From JAKQIM01 sp964633225 (lineage in GTDB: Bacteria; Chloroflexota; Anaerolineae; Anaerolineales; UBA4823): a stretch of DNA of 16,208 bases. The translations under genes were made by a program, and so were the position numbers. This document shows positions 7,835-15,299 of this stretch, in pieces (positions within the stretch are counted from its first letter, which is position 1; every line of letters starts with the position of its first letter). A model generated the notes under the pieces. The model was not told the origin of the DNA. It saw nothing but the letters and a program-made list of their open reading frames with translations, and did not search any database. The DNA lies in the NCBI GenBank assembly GCA_964633225.1, contig CAZWFQ010000072.1, positions 1 to 16,208 on the forward strand, given 5' to 3'.

Positions 7835-8371
7835 TTATGGGTTGTTCATTGGGCAGTTGGTGCCGTTTTGCCACATTTGATCCATGTGTTCCAGCCTGGC
7901 ATCTGCCTGCTCTTGGGTCAGCAGCCCATCTGCCACCGCCTGGGTCAGCGTATCTGTGCGCACCTGAACCATCAACTCGCGGAAGGCATCGGCTGCCAGG
8001 CCCTGCTCCTGGGCAATTTCCCAGGCAGTTTGACCCGCGGCGATGTGTCCTTGCAGATCTTCAGCGCTCAGTCCCAGGGCCTCTGCCATGCGGGGCAGGG
8101 TGTATTCGCTCATCCATCCAGACTGACGGCCCATTTGGCCTGCTGCGCCGCCCATTCTGCCGGGGCCAGAGCCCTGCATCATGCCGCCCTGTCCGTGCCT
8201 GCCTTGCTCGCCGATCATCATGCCAGAGCCATCGCAGTTTCCAGCCATACCAACGCAGCCGCCCACCTGGTCAGGGGGATTCTGGGTTTGGGCGTAAGCC
8301 AGACCCGTCACACCCATCACGATAACTGCTAACATAAAACCAGTACCAATCCATAAAAGTTTCTTCAACAT
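7835..8371 (-). CDS. Secreted Met/Gly-rich protein of unknown function
   Basis: This 178-residue protein has a Sec signal peptide with likely cleavage after AYA (residue 27). Residues 35-88 are a Gly/Met-rich segment with M42, M51/M52, M64/M65, M73, M80, M87, H59 and Cys 39 and 46. The C-terminal part (about 90-168) is a compact helical domain. It consists of a short LGLSAEDLQGHIAAGQTAWE unit, a second helix pair, and VADGLLTQEQADARLEHM. That pattern is seen in many secreted proteins of Actinobacteria and Chloroflexota without known function. C173 lies near the end. The start is firm (AGGAGAG upstream). The protein could bind copper or another soft metal, or act as a periplasmic accessory to the kinase encoded downstream, in the way CpxP or Spy relate to their systems. 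This is analogy, not homology. Confidence 0.85.
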   Translation of the reverse strand: MLKKLLWIGTGFMLAVIVMGVTGLAYAQTQNPPDQVGGCVGMAGNCDGSGMMIGEQGRHGQGGMMQGSGPGRMGGAAGQMGRQSGWMSEYTLPRMAEALGLSAEDLQGHIAAGQTAWEIAQEQGLAADAFRELMVQVRTDTLTQAVADGLLTQEQADARLEHMDQMWQNGTNCPMNNP

Positions 8372-8471
8372 GATATTCTCTCCTATTTGATTTTTTTTAC
8401 CAGTAAGTTTGTACTGTTTCGGAATAGATGGTTATTCGACCAAACTCTTTATCCCGAACTCATTTGTTCTT

Positions 8472-8477
8472 AGTTTA
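8472..8477 (-). promoter_or_regulatory. Candidate -10 box (TAAACT) for the Met/Gly-rich gene
   Basis: The minus strand has TAAACT four bases downstream of the 11-bp repeat array. The -35 position would fall inside the array, as in promoters activated by OmpR/PhoB-type regulators. The leader would be about 95 nt. Other AT-rich -10 candidates exist between 8380 and 8460. Confidence 0.4.
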
Positions 8478-8481
8478 ACAG

Positions 8482-8525
8482 AAAGATGTGAAGAAGATGT
8501 GAAAAGGTAGTGAAAAAGTAATGAT
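8482..8525 (-). promoter_or_regulatory. Tandem 11-bp direct repeats: probable OmpR-family regulator binding array
   Basis: Read on the plus strand, four consecutive 11-mers are AAAGATGTGAA (8482-8492), GAAGATGTGAA (8493-8503), AAGGTAGTGAA (8504-8514) and a degenerate AAAGTAATGAT (8515-8525). On the transcribed minus strand the core is TTCACATCTTT. The exact 11-bp period places the sites on one face of the helix, the classic layout for tandem binding by OmpR/PhoB-family proteins. It lies upstream of the Met/Gly-rich gene. The response regulator encoded just downstream is the obvious candidate binder. Confidence 0.6.
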
Positions 8526-8538
8526 ATTGAGAAGATAT

Positions 8539-8579
8539 AAAAAGCGTGCGCTGGGACAATTCAACAGCACACGCTTTTT
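8539..8579 (-). terminator. Rho-independent terminator of uvrB
   Basis: On the minus strand, AAAAAGCGTGTGCTG pairs with CAGCGCACGCTTTTT over 15 bp, including one U-G pair that exists only in the minus-strand RNA. The loop is 11 nt and the 3' arm ends in TTTTT. It begins 3 nt after the uvrB stop. Confidence 0.85.
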
Positions 8580-8582
8580 GAT

Positions 8583-10622
8583 TTATGCTTCTCCGGTCAG
8601 GTAGCGCACCCGCTCCCAGGGTGGGGCGTTGCTTTCCTCTGCCAGCACCCCGCGCAGCTCAAAGACCTGATCGCGCAGCACGGCAGCTTTCTCGAATTCC
8701 AGGTTGCGGGCCGAGTCTTTCATCTGCTTTTCCAGCTCTTCGATCAGCCGTTTGAGCTCATTCTTGGGCATGCCGCGCGATGGGCCGGTACGGTATTCGG
8801 CTTTCTTTTCGGCCAGGGCGGCGCGCCCTCCCAATTGATCGGTCAGGTCGCGCACCGCTTTGACAATGCTGAGCGGCTCAATGCCGTGAACCCGGTTGTA
8901 AGCTTCTTGCTTGGCACGGCGGCGGTCGGTCTCTTCAATGGCCCGGTTCATTGAATCTGTGTGGCGGTCAGCATACATGATGACCTTGCCTTGCACATGG
9001 CGGGCAGCGCGGCCAATCGTCTGGATCAGGGCAGTTTCTGAGCGCAAGAAGCCCTCTTTGTCTGCATCCAAGATTGCTACCAGTGAAACCTCCGGCAGGT
9101 CCAGGCCTTCGCGCAGCAGGTTGATGCCCACCACCACATCAAACACACCCAGGCGCAGGTCGCGCAGGATGCCGATGCGTTCCAGCGACTCAACCTCTGA
9201 GTGCAGGTAATGTACCTTGATCCCCATCTCCATCAGGTAATCTGAAAGCTTCTCAGCCATACGCTTGGTGAGGGTGGTGACCAGGGTACGTTGGCCCACC
9301 TCCACGCGCTGGCGGATCTCGCGGATCAGGTCTTCGATCTGCCCGGTTATCCCGCGCACTTCCACCTGTGGGTCCACCAACCCGGTGGGGCGAATGATCT
9401 GCTCGACCACTTGTTCCGCGCGCTCCATCTCGTAAGGTCCGGGGGTGGCAGATGTATAAATGGTATAGCCCATGCGCTCTTCGAATTCTTTGAATTTGAG
9501 CGGGCGGTTATCCATGGCCGATGGCAGGCGGAAACCGTAATCTACCAGTGTTCCCTTGCGCGAGCGGTCGCCGTTGTACATGCCGCGCACCTGTGGAATG
9601 GTCATGTGCGATTCATCAACGAAAAGAAGGTATTCGCTGGGCAAGTAATCTACCAGCGTCCAGGGCGGGGTGCCCTCAGCACGTTGATCCAAGTGGCGCG
9701 AATAGTTCTCAATGCCCGAACAGTATCCCACCTCGCGCAGCATTTCCAGGTCGTACATCGTGCGCTGCTCAATGCGCTGGGCTTCGAGATATTTTTCCTG
9801 TGATTTAAAGAGCTTGATCCGTTCTTGCAGCTCCGTCTCAATGTCGTTGATGGCAGCCTTGAGCTTATCTTCGGCAGCAATATAGTGTTTGGCCGGGTAG
9901 ATTGCTACGCTGGGCAGTTCTTGCTTCAACTCGCCGGTGACGGCGTCAAAATCGACAATGCGTTCGACCTCATCCCCAAAGAAGGTAACGCGGTAACCCT
10001 GCCGGTCCTGGTAAGCAGGCATCACTTCCAGCGTATCGCCGCGCACCCGGAAGGTAGCTGGGCGCAGCTCGGTATCGTTGCGCTCGTACTGGGCCTCAAT
10101 CAGGTCGCGCAGCAGGGCGTTGCGGCGGTAGATCTTATTAGCATCGATATTGATCACCACCCGCCCGTACTCTGCCGGGTTACCCAGGCCATAAATGCAA
10201 GAGACCGATGCCACGATGATCACATCTCGCCGCGACATCAGCGATGTGGTGGCTGCCAACCGCAGACGCTCGATTTCTTCGTTGATGTCGCTTTCTTTTT
10301 CGATGTACAGATCACGCCGCGGCACATAGGCCTCAGGCTGGTAGTAATCGTAATAAGAGACAAAGTACTCCACCGCGTTCTCGGGGAAGAACTCTCTGAA
10401 TTCGGCATACAGTTGCGCTGCCAGGGTCTTGTTATGCGCCATCACCAGGGCCGGCATGTTCGTCTGGGCGATGATGGAGGCCATGGTGAATGTCTTGCCT
10501 GTGCCAGTAGCGCCTAGCAATACCTGGTGCTTTTGGTTGCCCTGGATGCCTTGTATCAGCTTGCGGATGGCTTCAGGTTGGTCGCCGGTAGGCTTGAAGG
10601 GAGCTTTGAGTTGGAAGTCCAT
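8583..10622 (-). CDS. uvrB: Excinuclease ABC subunit B (UvrB)
   Basis: UvrB is the damage-verifying helicase-like subunit of nucleotide excision repair; it is loaded by UvrA and recruits UvrC. The protein has 679 residues, the normal length. It shows Walker A GATGTGKT (37-44), the beta-hairpin with SYYDYYQPEAYV (89-100), the DESH Walker B box (336-339), helicase motifs including GRAARHVQGKVIMYAD, and a C-terminal UVR motif (LIEELEKQMKDSARNLEFEKAA) for contact with UvrC. The start MDFQLKAPFKPTGDQ is typical, although no Shine-Dalgarno precedes it. It follows the PHP gene by 82 nt and may share its transcript or use a promoter in that gap. No LexA-type site was recognised. Everything looks intact. 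Confidence 0.98.
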   Translation of the reverse strand: MDFQLKAPFKPTGDQPEAIRKLIQGIQGNQKHQVLLGATGTGKTFTMASIIAQTNMPALVMAHNKTLAAQLYAEFREFFPENAVEYFVSYYDYYQPEAYVPRRDLYIEKESDINEEIERLRLAATTSLMSRRDVIIVASVSCIYGLGNPAEYGRVVINIDANKIYRRNALLRDLIEAQYERNDTELRPATFRVRGDTLEVMPAYQDRQGYRVTFFGDEVERIVDFDAVTGELKQELPSVAIYPAKHYIAAEDKLKAAINDIETELQERIKLFKSQEKYLEAQRIEQRTMYDLEMLREVGYCSGIENYSRHLDQRAEGTPPWTLVDYLPSEYLLFVDESHMTIPQVRGMYNGDRSRKGTLVDYGFRLPSAMDNRPLKFKEFEERMGYTIYTSATPGPYEMERAEQVVEQIIRPTGLVDPQVEVRGITGQIEDLIREIRQRVEVGQRTLVTTLTKRMAEKLSDYLMEMGIKVHYLHSEVESLERIGILRDLRLGVFDVVVGINLLREGLDLPEVSLVAILDADKEGFLRSETALIQTIGRAARHVQGKVIMYADRHTDSMNRAIEETDRRRAKQEAYNRVHGIEPLSIVKAVRDLTDQLGGRAALAEKKAEYRTGPSRGMPKNELKRLIEELEKQMKDSARNLEFEKAAVLRDQVFELRGVLAEESNAPPWERVRYLTGEA

Positions 10623-10683
10623 TTGTTAAGTGGAGTGTGAATAGTGGATGGGATCCGTTACCAGGGTTGGTGTCGCTGGGGTG

Positions 10684-10712
10684 AGTATATCATAAAGGCG
10701 GTGCTCATCGAA
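10684..10712 (-). promoter_or_regulatory. Candidate uvrB promoter
   Basis: The minus strand has TATACT (10689-10684) with TTCGAT 17 bp upstream (10712-10707), which overlaps the end of the PHP gene. The -10 is good and the -35 poor. It would give a uvrB leader of about 55 nt. Confidence 0.35.
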
Positions 10713-11778
10713 CGTAAACTGGATTCGTAATGATCCAGTTGCGCCGCTGGCCCAGGTAATGAACATAAGCTTCAATGCGGTACACGCCCGGTTCGGTGGT
10801 GATGTAGGTGCACAGGTCATGGTGTTTCCAGGTGCGCACTGGCTTGCCATCCTTTAATAGCACGCATTCTGTACGCATCGGCAGGCGGATCTGGAAGGTG
10901 ACGCCGTTCTTGCTGGGAATTTCATCCCCCATGCCAACACATTTATCTGCGCCGTGGACGATGAGGCGAAAGCCGCGTGTAGAAGCTGGCAGGTCATACC
11001 CGATGAAGCAGTGTCCCTGGCGCAGCGCATCCAGGACCATCTGCCCATCGGCAAGCGCATCGCTGCCCAGGGGGCGCGGCACAAAAACATGGGTGTTGAT
11101 ACAGCGGAAGTGAAATTCGTACGGGAACAGGGTGCGGCGGAGCGGCCCCAGGCGGGCAGGCATGCCATGTGCATCTGAGCCGCCGATTGCCACCACGCGT
11201 TTGCCCTCTCCCAACAAGGTATCCCATTTGGCAATCGCCCCAGGGTAAGGGCCGCGTGCCACCCGGCGCGGGTTATAGGCATAAAACAAGCCGTGCAACT
11301 TGCTCTTGAGCAGTCCTTTGAATTCCGAGAAGCTGTTCCACAGCTCGATGCCAGTGTAGCCGGTCAGGTTCCAGTCCACCCACGAGATATCCCCCTCGCC
11401 CACTGCTGGGGCCTCTGGGTCCACCGGATGGGCGAAAAAGGCCAACCCTCCGGCCTGATTGACGGCATCTAGCAAGCGCTGCGGGTCGTAGGCATAGGTA
11501 GCCAGCTCGCGATGGGCGCCGAAGACCAGCAGATGGTTTTTCTGTGGGTCACGTGCCTGGTCGTGGATCTCCTCCCCGACCAATAACAACACCCGGCGGT
11601 CGCCGTCTTTATAATAATCCTCTGGTCCCCCTACCCAGACGTTATGATCGGTAACGATGACAGCATCCAGCCCGCTGCGTATGGCCGCGGCCGCGATCTG
11701 ATCGTGAGTGCAATGCCCGTCGGAATAGGGCGTATGCATGTGCAGGTTGACAACAAGCTCGTGGGCAGTTTCTGGCAT
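10705..11778 (-). CDS. PHP-domain metal-dependent hydrolase (CehA/McbA type)
   Basis: This 357-residue protein has a PHP metal-binding core: NLHMHTPYSDG (H13, H15, D20), VTDHN (D44, H45), GEEIHD (E69/E70, H72), FFAHPVD (H117) and GGSDAHG (D202, H204). These are the residues that bind metals in PHP phosphoesterases. About residues 290-357 form a beta-rich tail (VLLKDGKPVRTW, then YRIEAYVHYLG), seen in CehA/McbA-like members. The substrate is unknown; characterised relatives range from phosphoesterases to carbaryl hydrolase. There is no signal peptide. The frame is open upstream to 12075, but that extension overlaps secG and lacks conserved sequence. The ATG at 11778 gives the normal short lead before the first HxH. 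The ribosome site is weak (GGTGG, about 12 nt away). Confidence 0.85.
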   Translation of the reverse strand: MPETAHELVVNLHMHTPYSDGHCTHDQIAAAAIRSGLDAVIVTDHNVWVGGPEDYYKDGDRRVLLLVGEEIHDQARDPQKNHLLVFGAHRELATYAYDPQRLLDAVNQAGGLAFFAHPVDPEAPAVGEGDISWVDWNLTGYTGIELWNSFSEFKGLLKSKLHGLFYAYNPRRVARGPYPGAIAKWDTLLGEGKRVVAIGGSDAHGMPARLGPLRRTLFPYEFHFRCINTHVFVPRPLGSDALADGQMVLDALRQGHCFIGYDLPASTRGFRLIVHGADKCVGMGDEIPSKNGVTFQIRLPMRTECVLLKDGKPVRTWKHHDLCTYITTEPGVYRIEAYVHYLGQRRNWIITNPVYVR

Positions 11779-11781
11779 GAT

Positions 11782-11810
11782 TTGACGATTCCACCAAGCA
11801 AAGGTATAAT
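11782..11810 (+). promoter_or_regulatory. Near-consensus sigma70-type promoter of secG
   Basis: TTGACG (11782-11787), a 17-bp spacer, and a perfect TATAAT (11805-11810). The predicted start near 11817 leaves a leader of about 20 nt holding CCGGAGGA before the GTG start. It lies in the 60-nt divergent gap with the PHP gene. Confidence 0.8.
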
Positions 11811-11838
11811 CCCTTGACACTTTTTCCGGAGGATTAGC

Positions 11839-12063
11839 GTGGAAACAACTTTGTATATCTCGTTGATTATAATCTCGATTGCCTTGATCACAAGCGTGAT
11901 CTTGCAAAGCAAAGGCGCGGGGTTGGGCGGCCTGACCGGCGCCGATATGGGCGGCATTTTCACTGCGCGGCGCGGCATCGAAAAGACTCTCTTCTTTGTC
12001 ACCATTGGTCTGAGCGTGCTGTTCTTCATCCTGGCAATCGCCACCGTCATGGTTCGCGGCTAA
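11839..12063 (+). CDS. secG: Preprotein translocase subunit SecG
   Basis: SecG is the small non-essential partner of SecYE in the protein export channel. This 74-residue protein has two membrane segments (about 5-21 and 49-69) joined by the conserved Gly-rich cytoplasmic loop LQSKGAGLGG...GGIFTARRGIEK. That pattern is diagnostic even at low overall identity. Translation starts at GTG, 8 nt after a strong GGAGGA site. The gene has its own near-consensus promoter and is followed by a probable hairpin before the solute-binding protein gene. Confidence 0.93.
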   Translation: METTLYISLIIISIALITSVILQSKGAGLGGLTGADMGGIFTARRGIEKTLFFVTIGLSVLFFILAIATVMVRG

Positions 12064-12075
12064 TTGCCAGCCCAT

Positions 12076-12130
12076 GCGCTGCCAGGGAGGTGCGGCTTAC
12101 CCGGCCTGCGCCTTGCCTACAGCGCTTTTT
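12076..12130 (+). terminator. Probable imperfect terminator after secG
   Basis: GCGCTG (12076-12081) pairs with CAGCGC (12120-12125), followed at once by TTTTT. Inside, GGTGCGG can pair with CTGCGCC with two wobbles, and a short AGG/CCT step connects the two stems. It lies 12 nt after the secG stop. The structure is long and interrupted, so partial read-through into the next gene is possible. Confidence 0.45.
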
Positions 12131-12142
12131 CTTTAATAAAAT

Positions 12143-13831
12143 ATGAAAAAACTACGTTGGCCCCTGTTGATTGCCCTGCTGGCACTGGTAGCAATTGCCG
12201 TGCTCTTGTTGGGACAGAAGCCGGTCACACTCGTTCCCATCGAGCCGGTCATTGAACCAGCCGAAGGCGGTGTGTATACCGAGGGATTGATCGGCGAATT
12301 AACCCGCCTGAACCCACTGCTGGATGCTTACAACAATGTGGATCGCGACGTAGACCGCTTGATCTTCAGCGGGCTTTTGCAGTTTAATGACCGCGGCCTG
12401 CCCCAGGCTGGTCTGGCTGATTCGTGGGGCATCTCGCGCGATGGAACGATTTACAACTTCAAGGTGCGTTCCAATGCCGTCTGGCACGATGGAAAGCCTG
12501 TTAGCAGCGATGATGTGATCTTTACCGTTGAATTGATGCGTGGAGAAGATTCGCTGCTTCCCGCCGATCTGGTCCGGTTCTGGCAGCAGGTGGAGGTCAA
12601 GCGCCTGGATGAAAAGACGATCCAGTTTATCTTGCCAGAAGCCTATGCTCCCTTCTTGGATTACTTGACATTTGGCGTGCTGCCCTCGCACCTGCTGGGT
12701 GATTTGAGCATCGCTGAAATCATTGATTCTTCCTTCAATTTACAACCGGTTGGCAGTGGCCCTTATCGCTTTGACCACTTGATCGTGGAGGATGGGCGGA
12801 TTGCGGGGATCGTACTATCTGCTTTCAAAGACTATTACGTTCAGGCATCTTTCATCGAGCAGATTGCTTTTCGCTATTACCCGGATGCTGCGTCTGCATT
12901 TGCAGCTTACCAGGAAGGTGAGATTGGCGGCATTGCCCAGGTGACACCAGATATCTTGCCGCAGGCATTGGCAGCAACGGATCTGAACCTTTATACCAGC
13001 CGCCAGCCTGAGTTGAGCCTGGTACTGTTTAACCTCAATAACCCAGAGACTGCCTTCTTCCAGGATGTGAACGTGCGCCAGGCACTACTCATGGCGCTCA
13101 ACCGCCAGGGGATGATTGACCGGCTGATGGGCGGGCAGGGCATCCTGGCCGATGGCCCGATTTTCCCGGGCACCTGGGCCTACTACAGCGGTACACCGCA
13201 GGTGAGCTATGATACCGACGCGGCTGTCAGCCTGCTGCGCCAGGCCGGCTTTACCATCCCGGCAGGGGGCGGCGACGTGCGCCAGACTGAAGGCGGCACA
13301 GCCCTATCTTTTACTTTGCTTTATCCTACCGACGAAAAACATAAGGCCATGGCCGAGTCTATCCGGGCCGATTGGGCCAAGATTGGTGTACAAGTGCTGC
13401 TAGAGGGTGTGTCTTACGATACCCTGGTCACTGAATACCTGGATACGCATGTCTTCCAGGCTGCCCTGGTGGATCTCAACCTGTCTCGCTCACCCGACCC
13501 CGATCCTTACCCATTCTGGCACCAGGCGCAGATCACCGGTGGTCAAAACTATTCTCAATGGGACGACCGCCAGGCCAGCGAATACCTGGAAGCGGCGCGC
13601 ATCACCACGGATATCGATGAACGCACTCGCCTGTATAACAACTTTCAGGTGCGCTTTGCCCAAGAGCTGCCTGCCCTGCCGCTCTTCTACCCTGTTGCCA
13701 CTTATGCCGTCACTGCTGAGGTGCAAGGTGTGCGCGTGGGCCCACTCTTTGACTCTGCCGACCGCTTTAACACCCTGACGAGCTGGTTCCTGGTCACCCG
13801 CCGGGCCAGCGAGGTAACTCCAACACCGTAG
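12143..13831 (+). CDS. Family 5 extracellular solute-binding protein (oligopeptide/dipeptide type)
   Basis: SBP family 5 proteins (OppA/DppA type) deliver peptides or similar solutes to ABC importers. This 562-residue protein has a hydrophobic N-terminus (about 6-24) without a lipobox cysteine, so it is a Sec signal or an uncleaved anchor. Family features follow: LNPLLDAYNNVDRDVDRLIF, then LADSWGISRDGTIYNFKVR, then AVWHDGKPVSSDDVIFTVE, then PVGSGPYRF, then DVNVRQALLMALNRQGMID. These mark the ligand-binding lobes. The length is normal and the frame intact. No permease or ATPase genes lie beside it, so it is an orphan here. No Shine-Dalgarno precedes the ATG; the sequence before it is AT-rich (TTTAATAAAAT). 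A strong terminator follows. Confidence 0.92.
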   Translation: MKKLRWPLLIALLALVAIAVLLLGQKPVTLVPIEPVIEPAEGGVYTEGLIGELTRLNPLLDAYNNVDRDVDRLIFSGLLQFNDRGLPQAGLADSWGISRDGTIYNFKVRSNAVWHDGKPVSSDDVIFTVELMRGEDSLLPADLVRFWQQVEVKRLDEKTIQFILPEAYAPFLDYLTFGVLPSHLLGDLSIAEIIDSSFNLQPVGSGPYRFDHLIVEDGRIAGIVLSAFKDYYVQASFIEQIAFRYYPDAASAFAAYQEGEIGGIAQVTPDILPQALAATDLNLYTSRQPELSLVLFNLNNPETAFFQDVNVRQALLMALNRQGMIDRLMGGQGILADGPIFPGTWAYYSGTPQVSYDTDAAVSLLRQAGFTIPAGGGDVRQTEGGTALSFTLLYPTDEKHKAMAESIRADWAKIGVQVLLEGVSYDTLVTEYLDTHVFQAALVDLNLSRSPDPDPYPFWHQAQITGGQNYSQWDDRQASEYLEAARITTDIDERTRLYNNFQVRFAQELPALPLFYPVATYAVTAEVQGVRVGPLFDSADRFNTLTSWFLVTRRASEVTPTP

Positions 13832-13837
13832 ATTAGA

Positions 13838-13881
13838 GCGATACTAAAAAAGAGCCCAGATGGGCTCTTTTTTAGTATCGC
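13838..13881. terminator. Bidirectional terminator between the convergent solute-binding protein and aspartase genes
   Basis: A perfect 20-bp inverted repeat (13838-13857 with 13862-13881; arms GCGATACTAAAAAAGAGCCC) surrounds the 4-nt loop AGAT. A6 and T6 runs within the arms make it act in both directions. It starts 7 nt after the SBP stop and ends 9 nt before the aspartase stop. Confidence 0.9.
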
Positions 13882-13889
13882 ATTTCATC

Positions 13890-15299
13890 TTATCCTGGAT
13901 GGATGTAGCGCGGTTGGGTCATGTTCTCGGGCCGCAGCAGGTCTTCGAGCTGCTCTTTGCTCATGAAGCCTTTCTCAAGCACGATCTCATAAACCGAGCG
14001 CCCACTGCGCAGTGCCTCCGAAGCGATCTCGCTGGATTTCTCGTAGCCCAGGATGGGGTTGAGCGCGGTGACCAGGCCAATGCTGTTTTCCACCTGTTTG
14101 CGGCAGTGTTCGCGGTTGGCGGTGATGCCCACGATGCAGCGCTGTGCCAGGGTGCGGCAGGCCCGCCCCAGGGTGTCGAGTGAGTTGAAGAGCCGGTTGG
14201 CCATCACAGGCTCGAACACGTTCAATTCCAATTGCCCGCCCTCAGCCGCCATCGTCACGGTCACATCATTGCCGATGACCAGGAAGGCGACCTGGTTAAC
14301 CACTTCAGGGATGACCGGGTTGACCTTGCCCGGCATGATTGAAGAGCCAGGCGCCATAGGCGGCAGGTTGATCTCGCCTAGCCCAGCCCGCGGGCCAGAA
14401 GAGAGCAGGCGCAGATCGTTGCTGATCTTTGACAGCTTGACCGCCACGCGCTTCAGCACACCCGAAAGCTGCACATACGCCCCCGTATCTTGGGTGGCCT
14501 CCACCAGGTTCTCGGCCTTGACCACTGGCACGCCGCTGGCCTGGCGTAGTTTTTCGGTCACCACCAGGGCGTAGGCGGGGTGGGAATTCAGTCCGGTGCC
14601 AATGGCTGTAGCGCCCATGTTGATCTCGCGCACCAGGGTCTGGGCTTCGCGCACGCGCTGCAAATCTTCGGTGATGGTCACTGCCCAGGCTTCGAACTCT
14701 TGGCCCAGGGTCATGGGCACGGCATCCTGGAGCTGCGTGCGCCCCATCTTGAGCACATCGGCGAACTCAAGGCCTTTTTTGCGCAGCGCGTCTCGCAGAC
14801 CGGTCATCTCCACCATGAGGCCATCCAGCTTCTGGCTTAGTGTCAGGCGGATGGCGGTAGGGTATACATCGTTGGTGGATTGCGACAAGTTGACGTGGTT
14901 AAGGGGATGTATGATGTCGTAATTGCCCTTGGCATAGCCCAGGTGTTCGAGGGCGCGGTTAGCGATCACCTCGTTGGCGTTCATGTTGGTGGATGTGCCC
15001 GCCCCGCCCTGGATCACGTCAACAATAAATTCAGAAGTCAGCGCGCCAGACGTGATATCGTCACAAGCTTGCACGATGGCGTTGCCGATCTTGGGGTCGA
15101 GCAGCCCCAGCTCAATATTGGCCTGGGCAGCCGCCTTTTTGATATAGGCCAGTGAATTCACCAGGCGTGGGTAGTGCGAGATGGGGACACCCGTGATGTT
15201 GAAGTTCTCCAGGGCGCGCAGTGTCTGAATGCCATAATAGGCCTCAGCAGGGACTTCGCGCTCGCCAAGCAAATCGTGTTCGATGCGTGTTGCTTTCAT
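13890..15299 (-). CDS. aspA: Aspartate ammonia-lyase (aspartase)
   Basis: Aspartase converts L-aspartate to fumarate and ammonia and belongs to the fumarase/aspartase superfamily. The protein has 469 residues. It shows the N-terminal EREVPAEAYYGIQTLRALEN block, GAGTSTNMNANEV (99-111), HPLNHVNLSQSTNDVYPTA, and the catalytic SS-loop GSSIMPGKVNPVIPEVVNQV (318-337). Two points separate it from fumarase C: GRTQLQDAVPMTLGQEF has Gln where fumarase has His (GRTHLQDATP), and PVIPEVVNQV follows the SS-loop as in known aspartases. The ATG at 15299 is chosen because the open extension upstream lacks conserved residues and overlaps the preceding gene. Its ATG overlaps the TGA of the small membrane protein (ATGA), so translation is probably coupled. 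Confidence 0.93.
   Translation of the reverse strand: MKATRIEHDLLGEREVPAEAYYGIQTLRALENFNITGVPISHYPRLVNSLAYIKKAAAQANIELGLLDPKIGNAIVQACDDITSGALTSEFIVDVIQGGAGTSTNMNANEVIANRALEHLGYAKGNYDIIHPLNHVNLSQSTNDVYPTAIRLTLSQKLDGLMVEMTGLRDALRKKGLEFADVLKMGRTQLQDAVPMTLGQEFEAWAVTITEDLQRVREAQTLVREINMGATAIGTGLNSHPAYALVVTEKLRQASGVPVVKAENLVEATQDTGAYVQLSGVLKRVAVKLSKISNDLRLLSSGPRAGLGEINLPPMAPGSSIMPGKVNPVIPEVVNQVAFLVIGNDVTVTMAAEGGQLELNVFEPVMANRLFNSLDTLGRACRTLAQRCIVGITANREHCRKQVENSIGLVTALNPILGYEKSSEIASEALRSGRSVYEIVLEKGFMSKEQLEDLLRPENMTQPRYIHPG

Noticed and set aside
7792..8332. Two overlapping plus-strand frames opposite the Met/Gly-rich gene
   Set aside because: The minus-strand frame has a signal peptide, strong ribosome site and terminator. 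The plus-strand frames have none of these and one begins within the terminator hairpin.
9825..10517. A 230-codon plus-strand frame opposite uvrB
   Set aside because: It is a mirror frame of a well-conserved gene, with no motif and no ribosome site. The same applies to the 173-codon frame at 14053-14574 opposite aspA.
11779..12075. N-terminal extension of the PHP gene frame to 12075
   Set aside because: It overlaps secG and its promoter, is polar and unlike PHP proteins, and the first conserved HxH motif follows the ATG at 11778 at normal distance.
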